Source: JAVJQS01 sp040218815 (GTDB taxonomy: Bacteria > Bacteroidota > Bacteroidia > Flavobacteriales_E > Vicingaceae). From it: a stretch of 64,000 bases of DNA. Positions 9,006-19,100 of this stretch are shown piece by piece. The translations under genes and the position numbers were made by a program. The notes under the pieces were generated by a model that saw nothing but the letters and a program-made list of their open reading frames with translations, was not told the origin of the DNA and searched no databases. Where the stretch lies: positions 682,001-746,000 of the forward strand of contig JAVJQS010000004.1 of NCBI GenBank assembly GCA_040218815.1. Direction: 5' to 3'. Position 1 is the first letter of the stretch, and each line of letters opens with the position of its first letter.

Positions 9006-10237
9006 TAACTCAACTGAAACTCTACCCTCCTATTCATGGCTTTTCCGCTTATAGTTTCATTTGACTCTATTGGTGATAGCTCTCCCTTCCCTGTTGAAGA
9101 AAGTCGGTCTGCATTGATCCCTTTAGACTGCAAATATGCTTTAACAGTTTCAGCCCTTTTTGTTGATAGAATCTGATTTGATTGAGTATCTCCGTCACTA
9201 TCAGTATGACCTATAAGATCCACTTTCAAGCTATTCAATTGATTCATTAAAGCAACAAGTTGCTTTAATGGCGCTAAAGACTCTTCCATAATGGTGGCAT
9301 CATTCACATCAAAGTTTATTTGTAGAGAGAAGTTCAAGTTCTCGTCAAAAGAAATCTGCTCAGAGAAATTCATACTTTTTTTAACCTCTTCCATCACAAT
9401 TGAATCGGCTTTTTCAATTCTAGGCCCTTTTGAAGAAAGCGACTTTGCTTTAATCAAAACTGCAGAATCAAAATAACGATCACCCACATCAGCAATGGCC
9501 ATTTTTAAATGATATTTTTTTCCCTGTTTTAATTTTGCTACAGCCTTTAAAGGAACTGTAAAACCATCAAATTCAAAAATGCGTGCCCGCATCATCATAG
9601 ATTTATTCTGCTCCCAAAAAGCATTATTGTGAGCACTTAAATAGTCAGAACGCAAAAAGAATTCTTCATTTCTGCGATGATTGACATTGTCAATGGTTAC
9701 TTTTTGATTTGATTTAGGTAATCTAGCAATGTTTAATGGGCGAACGCCCCTAGCTCCAATTTCTTCGATAAAAAACCCAAAAACATCATTAACCCCTTTA
9801 TCGACGTATTCAGGGTATTCTTCTGAAGCAAAAACATAAGTAAACTCAATACTGTCTCTTAAAGCAATTAAGTCGAACTCTAACACAACCGCATCAATTA
9901 CTACACCTGTTGCTATGGCTTGCAGGTCAACATCTCTTCTTGCTGAAGCTTGGGTTCCAACATTAGTGGCACTGTTTGGGCCCTTCGCACTAAATACATT
10001 ACCTGTTGATAAAATAATTCCTGCATCAATAAGCTCTTCCGGACTTTCATTAGTAAATGATGCTATTGAATAGTTAAGGCCAGTGAAGCGAATATTGCTA
10101 ATAAAAAGGTCACTGTTAGATTGCAACAGCTGTTTTTTTACTAAGTCTTCTACCGTATTAGAAGTATCAAGCCTCAATTGCCCTAGAGCAATTGAGGCTA
10201 TGAAAATAAAAATTGAAAGACTAATAAGTCGCTTCAA
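9002..10237 (-). CDS. Choice-of-anchor L domain plus OmpA-family protein
   Basis: 411 residues with a signal peptide (MKRLISLSIFIFIASIALG). Residues about 30-260 form a choice-of-anchor L domain (ELIDAGIILSTGNVFSAKGPN, then EFTYVFASEEYPEYVD, DVFGFFIEE), a surface-adhesion-type domain common in Bacteroidota. Residues about 300-411 form an OmpA peptidoglycan-binding domain (INFDVNDATI, then DLIGHTDSDGDTQSN, LSTKRAETVKAYL, NRRVEFQ). It probably links the envelope to peptidoglycan. The start codon is TTG, 5 bases after the prohibitin gene, so the two are likely co-transcribed. The domain pairing is unusual, because choice-of-anchor L is normally followed by gliding or T9SS domains. Confidence 0.88.
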   Translation of the reverse strand: MKRLISLSIFIFIASIALGQLRLDTSNTVEDLVKKQLLQSNSDLFISNIRFTGLNYSIASFTNESPEELIDAGIILSTGNVFSAKGPNSATNVGTQASARRDVDLQAIATGVVIDAVVLEFDLIALRDSIEFTYVFASEEYPEYVDKGVNDVFGFFIEEIGARGVRPLNIARLPKSNQKVTIDNVNHRRNEEFFLRSDYLSAHNNAFWEQNKSMMMRARIFEFDGFTVPLKAVAKLKQGKKYHLKMAIADVGDRYFDSAVLIKAKSLSSKGPRIEKADSIVMEEVKKSMNFSEQISFDENLNFSLQINFDVNDATIMEESLAPLKQLVALMNQLNSLKVDLIGHTDSDGDTQSNQILSTKRAETVKAYLQSKGINADRLSSTGKGELSPIESNETISGKAMNRRVEFQLSY

Positions 10238-10242
10238 GTTCT

Positions 10243-11085
10243 TTATTTATCAGAATTTAGAATAAGTGGTAATCCATCTTCTCCTCCACCGATAACAATC
10301 ACTTTTGAATTGCTTGATTTTGCTAATTCAATTGTTGCAGAAATTCCTTTTTCTCTTAGGATGTTGTTGGTAATACTAGCACTTAATATTTTATTTGCTT
10401 TTGCTTTACCTTCAGCATCAATTCTTCTTCTTTCAGCTTCTTTTTGTTCTTTATCAAGTATGTATTCATATTTCTGAGCTTCTTGTTCAGCAGATAATTT
10501 TTGCTCAATAGCAGTTTTAATCATTGCTGGTAGCTTAATTGATCTAAAAAGCAGTGCTTTTAATTGCACGTGATTTTCGTCTAATGTTTTACTGATACTT
10601 GTTTGAATTTTTGTTTCAATTTCTTGTCGCTTTGTAGCATATAGCTCCTCAGGACTATATTGACCAATAATTTGGCGAACTGCTGAGCGCAATTCAGGTC
10701 GAATTAAACTTTCGATATAATTGTTTCGAAACGCGCGGTATAGGTATCCAATCTGCTCTGGTTTTGGTCTGAAACGCAAGGAAACATCAATAGAAATTGA
10801 TAAACCATCCTTTGATAGAACATCCATTGTTTCTTCAATTTGCTGCTCCTCGATATCAAAAATAATTACATCATTCCAAGGTGCAACAATATTAAGTCCT
10901 TCCTCCTTCACATCATCAACGTCTAATCCTGAGGTATACTTCTTAAACACGACTCCACGCTCAGTTGGCTGAAGAATAACAAAAATATTCGATAAAACAA
11001 TTAATAAAATAATAACTCCAACACCTATAATAATATAAGGTCTAAATTTTGAAGGGTCAAATGAAGGTTGATCAAACTGGCTCAT
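10243..11085 (-). CDS. Prohibitin-family (SPFH) membrane protein
   Basis: 280 residues. One membrane helix at about residues 15-33 (YIIIGVGVIILLIVLSNIFVIL) is followed by an SPFH/prohibitin domain (PTERGVVFKKYTSGLD, then VSLRFRPKPEQIGYLYR, LRSAVRQIIGQYSPEELY) and a charged coiled coil (EQKLSAEQEAQKYEYILDKEQKEAERR) that drives oligomer rings. Prohibitin-like proteins scaffold membrane microdomains and can regulate FtsH-type proteases; no protease gene lies nearby. The OmpA-like gene follows immediately downstream, so both probably belong to one envelope transcript. ATG start, normal family length. Confidence 0.92.
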   Translation of the reverse strand: MSQFDQPSFDPSKFRPYIIIGVGVIILLIVLSNIFVILQPTERGVVFKKYTSGLDVDDVKEEGLNIVAPWNDVIIFDIEEQQIEETMDVLSKDGLSISIDVSLRFRPKPEQIGYLYRAFRNNYIESLIRPELRSAVRQIIGQYSPEELYATKRQEIETKIQTSISKTLDENHVQLKALLFRSIKLPAMIKTAIEQKLSAEQEAQKYEYILDKEQKEAERRRIDAEGKAKANKILSASITNNILREKGISATIELAKSSNSKVIVIGGGEDGLPLILNSDK

Positions 11086-11236
11086 AGTATATTTATTTTT
11101 AAATTCTGTTCGTTACAAAGTGCCAAGTTAACATTGTAAGTTGGAGAATGGTTTAGAATTAGTGAATTTCTTTTAATACTTTTAAATTACCCTTAAGGTT
11201 CATAGAAAAAAATATATAAATTAGATAGAAATCAGC

Positions 11237-12112
11237 TTATAAACTTTTCAACTCACTTCCAATTCTACTTTCTAGTCCTTTATCTACATTCCACAGTGGC
11301 AAACGCATTTGATCACCACACACTCCTTGATTTTTCAATGCTGCTTTTACTCCACCTGGATTTCCTTGCTCAAATAATAAATTAATGAAATCCATCAGCT
11401 GGTAATGTTTCTTTTTAGCTGATTCGAAATCTCCGTTTAAGGCTTCTCTTACCATACCCGCGAAAATTGTCGGTTGCGAGTTGGCCACAACAGAAATTAC
11501 TCCTGCTCCACCGCAAGCTATCATTGGAAATGTTAAGCCGTCTTCCCCTGAAATTAATAAAAACTTGTCAGGTTTATTTTTTATGATTTCCATTACTTGA
11601 TTCAAATCTGCCGAAGCTTCTTTGATACCAATGATGTTTTTAAAATCATTTGCCAAACGCAAAGTAGTTTTTGCAGTCATGTTTGATGCAGTTCGTCCTG
11701 GAACATTATATAGAATAATTGGTAAAGGTGCAGCTTCAGCCAATTTTTTAAAATGTTGGTAAATCCCCTCTTGTGTTGGTTTATTATATGAAGGGCTTGA
11801 AGATAATATAGCTGTTACACCGTCCAGATTAAATCGTTTAAATTCAGCTAATAACTTTTGAGTGTTGTTTCCACCTATTCCTAAAACAATTGGCAAGCGG
11901 CTAGCATTAACCTTTTTCACGTGTTCCAACACTTCAACTTGTTCTTCATCTGTTAAGGTTATTGACTCACCAGTAGTCCCCAATACTACTAAATAGTTTA
12001 CACCACCTTTAATAACGTGTTCAACTAGATTGCTTAAGCCATCAAAGTCAATACTTCCATCAGTTTTAAAAGGTGTTACTAATGCAACTCCAGTGCCGCT
12101 TAAATTTTTCAT
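11237..12112 (-). CDS. dapA: 4-hydroxy-tetrahydrodipicolinate synthase
   Basis: 291 residues. It condenses pyruvate with aspartate semialdehyde, the first committed step to lysine and meso-diaminopimelate. The family signatures are clear: GTGVALVTPF near the start, the LGTTGES phosphate-type loop, the tyrosine motif YNVPGRT, and the Schiff-base lysine in GIKEASAD. I prefer ATG at 12112 (MKNLSGTG) over TTG at 12121 because it lies just behind the upstream stop and gives the usual N terminus. It is the last gene of a minus-strand run with DUF6913, DUF721 and recF, with 5 bases to its upstream neighbour. Confidence 0.97.
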   Translation of the reverse strand: MKNLSGTGVALVTPFKTDGSIDFDGLSNLVEHVIKGGVNYLVVLGTTGESITLTDEEQVEVLEHVKKVNASRLPIVLGIGGNNTQKLLAEFKRFNLDGVTAILSSSPSYNKPTQEGIYQHFKKLAEAAPLPIILYNVPGRTASNMTAKTTLRLANDFKNIIGIKEASADLNQVMEIIKNKPDKFLLISGEDGLTFPMIACGGAGVISVVANSQPTIFAGMVREALNGDFESAKKKHYQLMDFINLLFEQGNPGGVKAALKNQGVCGDQMRLPLWNVDKGLESRIGSELKSL

Positions 12113-12117
12113 TTGTA

Positions 12118-12651
12118 TCAATTATTAATAATGTTCAAGTAATTTTTAATTTGTTCGATGAGGTAATCGATATCTTTTTCTTCGGTAGCTATTGTTAAAT
12201 CGCATATTTCATTACAATACCCTCCTGCTATACCTACTTTAAAGTGGGCATTCGACAAGGAAGAGATTACCTCCAAGCAAAAACGGTTTTCTAAATTTAA
12301 ATCAATTAGCAAATGATACTCATTTTCTTGATAAGCTTTTAACTTAGGGTTTTTTGCAAAACCATACCAATTGAGGTGCTCCTTATCAAAATAAACATAA
12401 CCTAGTTCATCTTTTGGGAGCACTTCCTTTTTATTTTTCTTTTTGTAGTAGCCCAAACTATCTACTTTTATTCCTTCTTCCTTTAAAAAACGCGCAAAAT
12501 TTCTAACTTTTTCTTCTTGATAGGCATGAGTAGCCTCATAAACAAGTAAAGCTGACTTAGCAGATTTTAAATTAAAGACCTTAACTCTTCTATTTTGTCT
12601 TTTCAGTTTATTACCTAAAACAAAACCACCCAATATTTTATCTAGCTCCAT
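12118..12651 (-). CDS. Conserved Bacteroidota protein (DUF6913-like)
   Basis: 177 residues, soluble, no signal peptide. It resembles the family NCBI names DUF6913 in Bacteroidota: basic N terminus (GNKLKRQNRRVKVFNL), a middle containing FARFLKEEGIKVDSLGYYKKK, and the block KEHLNWYGFAKNPKL followed by LLIDLNLE. No catalytic motif is visible. It sits 5 bases before dapA and 9 bases after DUF721, so it is in the recF-DUF721-DUF6913-dapA run. The function is unknown; the family name comes from memory and has not been searched. Confidence 0.75.
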   Translation of the reverse strand: MELDKILGGFVLGNKLKRQNRRVKVFNLKSAKSALLVYEATHAYQEEKVRNFARFLKEEGIKVDSLGYYKKKNKKEVLPKDELGYVYFDKEHLNWYGFAKNPKLKAYQENEYHLLIDLNLENRFCLEVISSLSNAHFKVGIAGGYCNEICDLTIATEEKDIDYLIEQIKNYLNIINN

Positions 12652-12660
12652 TGTGTCAAA

Positions 12661-12951
12661 TTAATTTAATCGAATATCAACTACTAATCTTTTTCCAGCC
12701 TGTTGATTCAATCGTTCAATGAGCTTAGATTTAGCTAAACTTAATTCATGTCTTAATGGAGCTGAATCTAGGGAAATATACAATGTGCCAGACTTAAAAT
12801 AGATATTTGTTGTATGCTTAGCAATCATTTTACCTACTGTTTCCTCCCAGCTTTTAACTAGACTAATTTCATCCAATTTCTCTCCTAATCCGTAAGCTCT
12901 CAACAATTGGTCTATTGCCCCTTTTAGTGGTTTTTCTGAACTATCTGACAT
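12661..12951 (-). CDS. DUF721 domain protein (DciA-like)
   Basis: 96 residues, the usual short length. The DUF721 signature is present: a helix KGAIDQLLRAYGLGEKLDEISLVKSWEETVGKMIAKHT followed by strands (SGTLYISLDSAPLRHELS) and a C-terminal basic stretch. DUF721 includes DciA, the helicase-loading partner of DnaB in bacteria lacking DnaC. Here it overlaps the 3' end of recF by 11 bases on the same strand, which is translation-coupled and fits a replication or repair role. I keep the symbol empty because the DciA function has been shown in other phyla and not for this short form. Confidence 0.85.
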   Translation of the reverse strand: MSDSSEKPLKGAIDQLLRAYGLGEKLDEISLVKSWEETVGKMIAKHTTNIYFKSGTLYISLDSAPLRHELSLAKSKLIERLNQQAGKRLVVDIRLN

Positions 12952-14047
12952 TACTTATTTCTCCTTTAGTTATATTAAACGCCTTATAATTAGTTTTCCA
13001 TTGATCAAAAAGCGCTGGTAAACGATTAGGGTGAGTATCTGAGATAAAAACTTGACCAAACCAATCTTTTTGAACAACATCCATTAACTTTTCAATCCTA
13101 TTTTCGTCCAATTTATCATATATATCATCTAACAATAATATAGGAGCTGAATTTTTAATTTCCTTCAAGTATTCAGCCTGAGCTAATTTTAATGCCAATA
13201 GGTAAGTCTTTTGTTGCCCTTGTGAACCAAATTTTTTAAGTGGTTTACCTCCTATTTCAAAAACCAAATCATCCTTATGTATACCTGCTGAACTATAAGT
13301 TAATCTTCTGTCTTTATCCCTGTGATTCTTCAACAATCTCTCAAATTCCTCTCCATCTAGTTGCGATTGGTAAATTAATTTTACTGTTTCACTCTTTTCG
13401 CTAATGTAATTATAATGCTTTTGAAATAAGGGCATAAATTCAGCAATAAACTCCATACGTGCATTATGAACTGGTAAGCCATATTTTATTAACTGATCAT
13501 CCCAAATTTCTAGGCTTGCCTCCTCAAATCGTCGCAGCTCCATAAATTTCTTGAGTAACCTATTCCGCTGTGAAAGTGCTTTATTGTATTGAATTAAGCT
13601 GTCTAAATAGTTTCGATTATATTGAGAAATAATTAAATCTAAAAACTTTCTTCTTACCTCGCTACCTTCTAAAATTAATAAGCTATCAGATGGTGAAATC
13701 ATTACTAAAGGTATGAAACCTATATGATCAGCCAGTTTGTCAATTACTTTTTTGTTGTGTTTCAACTGCTTCTTTTGGCCTTTTTTCATGCCAAAATGTA
13801 TTTTTTCTTTTTGATTGTTTATTTCAAACTCACCTTTTACAACCATCATGCTTTCCTGATCCTTCATAATTTGAGAATCAATCGGATTGAAAAAACTTTT
13901 ACAAAAAGCCAAATAAAATATAGCATCTAATAAATTAGTTTTTCCACCTCCATTATCACCTAAAAAGCAATTAATATGGGAAGAAAAGTCAACATCTACT
14001 TCAGCGTAGTTTTTGAAATTAAGAAGTTGTAAATTCTTTAAATGCAT
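12941..14047 (-). CDS. recF: DNA replication/repair protein RecF
   Basis: 368 residues. RecF is an SMC-like ATPase that helps load RecA at gapped DNA. Visible motifs: N-terminal LKNLQLLNFKNY, Walker A GDNGGGKTN, the signature GSQGQQKTYLLALKLA (an ABC-type LSGGQ variant typical of RecF), and Walker B PILLLDDIYDKLD. The best start is ATG at 14047; GTG at 14053 would add two residues (MH). It leads the minus-strand run with DUF721, DUF6913 and dapA. The upstream 200 bases separate it from a divergent TPR gene and carry that gene's promoter. Normal length, no missing key residue. Confidence 0.97.
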   Translation of the reverse strand: MHLKNLQLLNFKNYAEVDVDFSSHINCFLGDNGGGKTNLLDAIFYLAFCKSFFNPIDSQIMKDQESMMVVKGEFEINNQKEKIHFGMKKGQKKQLKHNKKVIDKLADHIGFIPLVMISPSDSLLILEGSEVRRKFLDLIISQYNRNYLDSLIQYNKALSQRNRLLKKFMELRRFEEASLEIWDDQLIKYGLPVHNARMEFIAEFMPLFQKHYNYISEKSETVKLIYQSQLDGEEFERLLKNHRDKDRRLTYSSAGIHKDDLVFEIGGKPLKKFGSQGQQKTYLLALKLAQAEYLKEIKNSAPILLLDDIYDKLDENRIEKLMDVVQKDWFGQVFISDTHPNRLPALFDQWKTNYKAFNITKGEISNVR

Positions 14048-14201
14048 GTGCACAAAAATAACTAAAGCCTATTGTATCTCAAATTAGTCAAACCTTACTC
14101 TAGTAAATGCCGAAACTACATGAAATAAGTAAAAGAATTTGTACTTTATTGAATGTGTTAACGGTATAAAGCCAAAGTCTTAACATATCTCTAAAAAGGA
14201 A

Positions 14202-14231
14202 TTTGCGACTTCTAAAAAAAACTTATTTTTG
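14202..14231 (+). promoter_or_regulatory. Bacteroidota-type promoter for the TPR-ribH operon
   Basis: A TTTG at 14202-14205 and a TATTTTTG at 14224-14231, spaced 18 bases, match the Bacteroidota -33 TTTG / -7 TAnnTTTG consensus. The ATG of the downstream TPR gene is 24 bases beyond, leaving a short leader. Confidence 0.65.
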
Positions 14232-14255
14232 CGGCTTCGTTAAAAGACATATTCG

Positions 14256-14945
14256 ATGGCTAAAAAGAGAGATCAGAAAGAAGAAGTAATTGTTGACGTA
14301 GAAGAAGTATACAGCAAAACGGAGACATTTATTGAAGAAAATAAAAATGTATTAGTGGGAATTGTTGCAGCTTTAGCAATAATTATCGGTGGTTACTTTG
14401 CATACAACAGCTTTTATTTGGCTCCATTACAGGATGAAGCACAGCAAGAAATGTTTATGGCTGAGAAGTATTTTAGCCAAGACTCAATGAATTTAGCAAT
14501 TTATGGAGATGATGTTTATCCTGGTTTTATTGAAATTAGTGATAACTATAGCGGCACAAAAGCAGGTAATTTAGCAAACTATTATTTGGGTATTGCATTC
14601 TTGCGAACTGGTCAATTCGAGCAGGCGATTGATGCTTTAAATGATTTTGATGGTGAGGATGAAGTAGTTGGAACCATAGCTACAGGAGCTAAGGGAGATG
14701 CTTACATGGAGTTGGGTGACCTAAATAAGGCAGTTGATAACTACGAAAAAGCAGCTAGCAGAAAAGAAAACGATTTTACTACACCCTTATATTTAAAAAA
14801 AGCAGCTCAAACCTATGAGTTACTTGGTGAATATGAAAATGCTGTTGAGCATTACAAGAGCATTAAAGAAGATTACAGGAAATCATCAGAGGCAAGCGAT
14901 ATTGATAAATATATTGCTAGAGCTGAGTCTTACGTTCAAAACTAA
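14256..14945 (+). CDS. Membrane-anchored tetratricopeptide protein (YfgM-like)
   Basis: 229 residues. A charged cytoplasmic N terminus (MAKKRDQKEE) leads into one membrane helix at about 34-53 (VLVGIVAALAIIIGGYFAYNSF), then a periplasmic part with three to four TPR units (GNLANYYLGIAFLRTGQFEQAIDAL, then GDAYMELGDLNKAVDNYEKA, KAAQTYELLGEYENAVEHY). The layout is that of YfgM/DUF2133-type proteins that work beside the Sec translocon and periplasmic chaperones; that link is by analogy. It is preceded by a clear TAnnTTTG promoter and followed 2 bases later by ribH, so the two are co-transcribed. Confidence 0.82.
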   Translation: MAKKRDQKEEVIVDVEEVYSKTETFIEENKNVLVGIVAALAIIIGGYFAYNSFYLAPLQDEAQQEMFMAEKYFSQDSMNLAIYGDDVYPGFIEISDNYSGTKAGNLANYYLGIAFLRTGQFEQAIDALNDFDGEDEVVGTIATGAKGDAYMELGDLNKAVDNYEKAASRKENDFTTPLYLKKAAQTYELLGEYENAVEHYKSIKEDYRKSSEASDIDKYIARAESYVQN

Positions 14946-14947
14946 AA

Positions 14948-15442
14948 ATGGCTACAGCCAACCAACAACTTTCATCCTACGATACTGAAGGGCTGCCTTC
15001 TGCATCAGATATGAAAATTGCCATAGTCGTTTCTGAGTGGAATGATAAAATTACCAACGGACTGTTAGATGGTGCAAGGAATACGCTTTTAAAAGAAGGA
15101 ATAAAAGCCGATAACTTATCTATACATTTCGTTCCTGGAAGTTATGAACTGCCGCTTGGTGCACAATTTTTATTGGAAAAAGCAACTATTGATGCCGTTA
15201 TCTGCTTAGGTTGCGTTATTCAGGGTGAAACAAAACATTTTGACTTTGTTTGCCAGGGTATTTCTCAAGGAATTAAAGATGTCTCATTGAAATATAATAA
15301 GCCTGTTATTTTTGGTGTTCTTACCGATAACACTTTGCAACAAAGTATAGACAGAAGCGGCGGAAAACTTGGCAATAAAGGAGTTGAGGCAGCAGTTAGT
15401 GCTATTAAAATGGTGGCTTTACAGCGTAATATTGAAGGGTAA
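14948..15442 (+). CDS. ribH: 6,7-dimethyl-8-ribityllumazine synthase
   Basis: 164 residues, normal length. It joins the ribityl-aminouracil with a four-carbon phosphate to make lumazine, the penultimate step of riboflavin synthesis, and forms icosahedral or pentameric shells. Signature blocks are present: IAIVVSEWNDKITNGLLDGA, then FVPGSYELPLGAQFL, CLGCVIQGETKHFDFVC (with the catalytic-region His) and PVIFGVLTDNTLQQSIDRSG. It is 2 bases behind the TPR gene. No FMN riboswitch is seen in front of it, and no other rib gene is nearby, as is common in Bacteroidota where rib genes are scattered. Confidence 0.97.
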   Translation: MATANQQLSSYDTEGLPSASDMKIAIVVSEWNDKITNGLLDGARNTLLKEGIKADNLSIHFVPGSYELPLGAQFLLEKATIDAVICLGCVIQGETKHFDFVCQGISQGIKDVSLKYNKPVIFGVLTDNTLQQSIDRSGGKLGNKGVEAAVSAIKMVALQRNIEG

Positions 15443-15498
15443 ATTTAAATAACACTTCCTTTTTAAAATACTCGATTCTTTGATTTTAGCAAGTAGGG

Positions 15499-16194
15499 TT
15501 ATTCTTTTAAAAGCTTGTAATAAATTTTCAAAATCAACTTTTGATTAATCCCAATTCTTATTAAGGAGTATATTAGAAAGTAATATAGCTGGAGCTTATA
15601 AACCCCATGTTTTTTATATTTTCTTGCAGAAACCAATAAATTAGTATCTAACTTAGTAAGCTTAGCATGTCTTCTTGCTCTTCTTATAATTTCATTTCCT
15701 TCAGCTAAAGGCAACCCATTATCATAACCCTCTATCTGTTTAAATAATTTATTTTCAATAAATAACCCCTGATCACCAAATTGAAAACCATTCCAAGTAA
15801 ATCGACTAAAAAAGGCATTCGCTTTTAAAAACCATTGATCCCAATCAAACTGGATTTTAAAATTGGCTAATATAACCTTGTGTTCAATAGCTTTTCTCAA
15901 GATTGAGTTAAAATTTTCAGGTAACTTAACGTCAGCATGCAAGAAAAATAAATATGGAGTTGTTGCTGCTTTTGCGCCTAAATTCATTTGAAAACTTCTA
16001 CTTCTATGATCAGCAACATACAATTGTACATCGTAGTGTTTTATGAGGTCAACGGTAGCATCGGTACTTTGGCCATCTACTATAATAATCTCACTTGCAT
16101 TCAGATGACTGACCTGATTCAAAATATTTTCAATGACTAACTCCTCATTGAAAACAGGTATAATAATTGAGATCGGAAGAGTATTATTTTGCAC
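15499..16194 (-). CDS. Family 2 glycosyltransferase (TIGR04283-like)
   Basis: About 231 residues from a GTG at 16194, overlapping the 3' end of the TamB-like gene by 11 bases. A longer open frame to 16260 has extra residues unlike the family, which start at ISIIIPVFNEE, so I prefer the GTG. Motifs of the GT2 fold: SIIIPVFNEE, then IVDGQSTDAT (the DGxSxD turn) and FLHADVKLP (the DxD-like site), then GDQGLFIENKLFKQIEGY. This matches the TIGR04283 branch, named after a role in arsenosugar synthesis in some bacteria. No arsenic gene lies nearby, so only a nucleotide-sugar transferase activity is supported. Confidence 0.85.
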   Translation of the reverse strand: MQNNTLPISIIIPVFNEELVIENILNQVSHLNASEIIIVDGQSTDATVDLIKHYDVQLYVADHRSRSFQMNLGAKAATTPYLFFLHADVKLPENFNSILRKAIEHKVILANFKIQFDWDQWFLKANAFFSRFTWNGFQFGDQGLFIENKLFKQIEGYDNGLPLAEGNEIIRRARRHAKLTKLDTNLLVSARKYKKHGVYKLQLYYFLIYSLIRIGINQKLILKIYYKLLKE

Positions 16195-19100
16195 TTGAAT
16201 GAAAATACTTTCGAAATAAGTCTCCAAAAGTATCAAACTCTTCTCGATAGAACAGTCCAACGCCCTGCGTATAAGGACTATTCAACTGCAGCAAACTGTT
16301 GTTTGTTGATCGATTAAAGCCTTTTACACGAAATCTTCCGTCACTACTTAACTTATATTCTGCAGTAAATTCTCCAATAAAATTAGAGTTTTGATTGGGA
16401 TTATATTGTGGCGCATTTCCTGTATAACCAACATTTCCGTCTAAAATCAACCGATCATTTAAAACTTCAGTAGAAAGTGATATGTCAACTTCTTCACTAT
16501 TCAGTTCATTTGCAGGTCGGTAGTTTAACCCAACATCAAAGTCGTCACTAATACGGGAAAACCAATTACTCAATTGATTGGATAAAAACTCGTAACCGTT
16601 ATTTAATCCAGGTGCACCACGATCATATTCTGTTGGATCCCCATTTCCATAAGATGAAGGCATAAAACGATTGAGCACTAGCAATCCAAAAACTTGCTGA
16701 TTCATCTCTTGCCGGTTGACATCATTGTTATTCGCGTATAAAATACTTTCCAATTTTCGTTTGGTTTCTTCATCAGCTGTTGGCAGTTTAATGTCGAAAG
16801 CAATATTAGGACTTAGCAATTTATTTGTCATTTGTAATTCAAGTTCAACTGGTATCCTACGGCGATATCCCGAGTTGGAATCATTTTCTGGAAATAAATC
16901 ATAAAGAGGTGCTCGTAAATTATACACTGCATTCATGTCTATTTGGGCATCATAAGGACTACCATCCCAAAATATTCTACTGCCTTTTGACAGGTCAAAT
17001 CTTTTATTCACCACATTTTGAAGCGTAAAAAGATAATCTCCTTTTTCAACTACATATTGACCATAAATATTAAAATTACCTAGGGTATTAATCTCTAAGT
17101 TTAAACTTCCCTCTCCTTGTGCTTTAATGATATCTCCAATTTGTTCGTCAAAAATAATTTGAACCTTTGCTTCTCGATCAATTAGCAAATCAAAATTTAA
17201 CTGAATACCACTCAAGTCAACTACTTCCATCTTTTTCTTATCAAAATTTGGACTATTTGTAAATACTAAGAAGTTGGACGTTGAAACGTCAACACCCTCG
17301 TCTAATGGAATTTTAAAATCTGTTCCCTTTTCAGCAGTTAAATCCAGTTCAAAAATTAACTGATCAGCATAACCTGAAATATTTGCATTACCACTAGTAA
17401 TAGCCTTTCCATAATATAGTTCATTATCTAGTGAATTCGTATTTAAACTTAAAAATTCATCGAATTCTAGACCTATATCTAAGTTAAAGTTGGAGTAATT
17501 TTCATGAAAGACAGTTCCTGTTGCAATAGCTTTCTTTCCTTGTGAATCAACTATTTCTATCAAGTTAAAACCAATGAAGTCTGGCTCAACTATAATTTCA
17601 TCATTTATCGTATATCGCGTATTCAAGTAATTTACTAGAAGGCTTGCATTTTGTAATTGAAGCCTCCCTGCTAAGATTGGTTTTTGAGCCTCTCCCGATA
17701 CATCAATTTTTCCACTTAAACTTCCCTGAATATCAGTTAAATAATCTTCAACATATGGTGCCAACAATAGAATTGGGAATTCATTAAACCTTAGACTTAA
17801 GTCTAGACTATTTTCCTTATTAAGAGGATAAACTTTACCTCTTAGTTGAAGTTTTTCCTCATGAATCTCTCCAATATTAGCATCAACCAGAAATGCCTTT
17901 AATTCTGGCTTCCACTCACTTTTTAAATCTGCATTTCCAATCTTCACATTGTTCGCAATAAGTTTCTTTAGTACTAAATCAGAACTCAAAGAAAAACGAT
18001 TATATACGTCTTGAACTTTTGCTTCTCCATTAGCAATACCACTTAGTTTTACTGATCCTTCAGGTAAAATGCTGCTAATAAATTTTAGGTCAATCTTACT
18101 TAATTTCAAGCCTAAGGTATCACTTGAATCTCTAGAAACACCTCCTGTTAAGGCTAACTTTTGATTAGAATTTACCAGGTGAAAATTGCTAAACTTCACC
18201 GAAGAACTATCTATACTCACTCTACTGTCATTTGCAAAAGACCAGATTGAGTCGTTTATGGTAATGTATGAATCATTAATTTGAGCTTGCATTTTCGTGT
18301 AAGTATCAAGTTGATTTGTAACATTAATCACCGCTTTATTTGGACTCTTATTCAATGATTCCCAGGCAATTTTTAATTCATTTTCTCCATCTTTTAGGGT
18401 GGTGTTAAGCTGAAAAGTATCTAAACTATTAATGCCCGATAATTTCAAACTATTAATCGCAATCGAACTAGTGATTTCTTCTTCATCTCCATTAATGTTT
18501 ATTTCAAAATCAGATAGATAAGACGCCCCATATTTAAGCTTACTCCCTTTGAATTTAAGCTTGATCTCATTAATTGAATTATTAAACTCTCCAATAAGAG
18601 TTGCCCCAGAATCAACTTCCAACTCTTCTAATAAGACTCTGAAAAGTGGTTTACTCTTCTTAAATTCAACCTCAAACTCAAAATCTTGAAGCTCAGTTTT
18701 TTCTTCTATCACTTTTTCTTGAGGAAGGTAATGAGTTAAAAAGGTATTGAGATTATTGGCAATTGATTTTACTCTAAATTGTCCTGTTATCCAGGCGTCT
18801 AGCAAACTCGAATTGAGGCTAATTCTTCTATCGGATGAAGTGTTCGATGCCTTTAATTGGAACTCTTCAACTTCATAGTTTTGATGAGAGTCTGTATATA
18901 AAAGGCTATCAATCCTTACCATACCCAATATATCATCAATGTTTTTTCCTTGAAGATCAAAATCGGCCTTAAACCGCAATTTTGTAGCCGTATCTTGAGC
19001 ATTAAACAAGTTTAGCTTACCCAAACTTGCATTATTCAGGTTTAAATTAAACTTTGAGACTGGCGTTTTTTTATTAAAATCAATTGTACCTGCAAATAAA

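Noticed and set aside
14054..14947. FMN riboswitch before ribH
   Set aside because: ribH is 2 bases behind the TPR gene; the leader before the TPR gene is too short and lacks the conserved FMN aptamer parts.
15499..16260. Longer glycosyltransferase starting at 16260
   Set aside because: The extra residues overlap TamB over 77 bases and are outside the GT2 family; the GTG at 16194 fits better.
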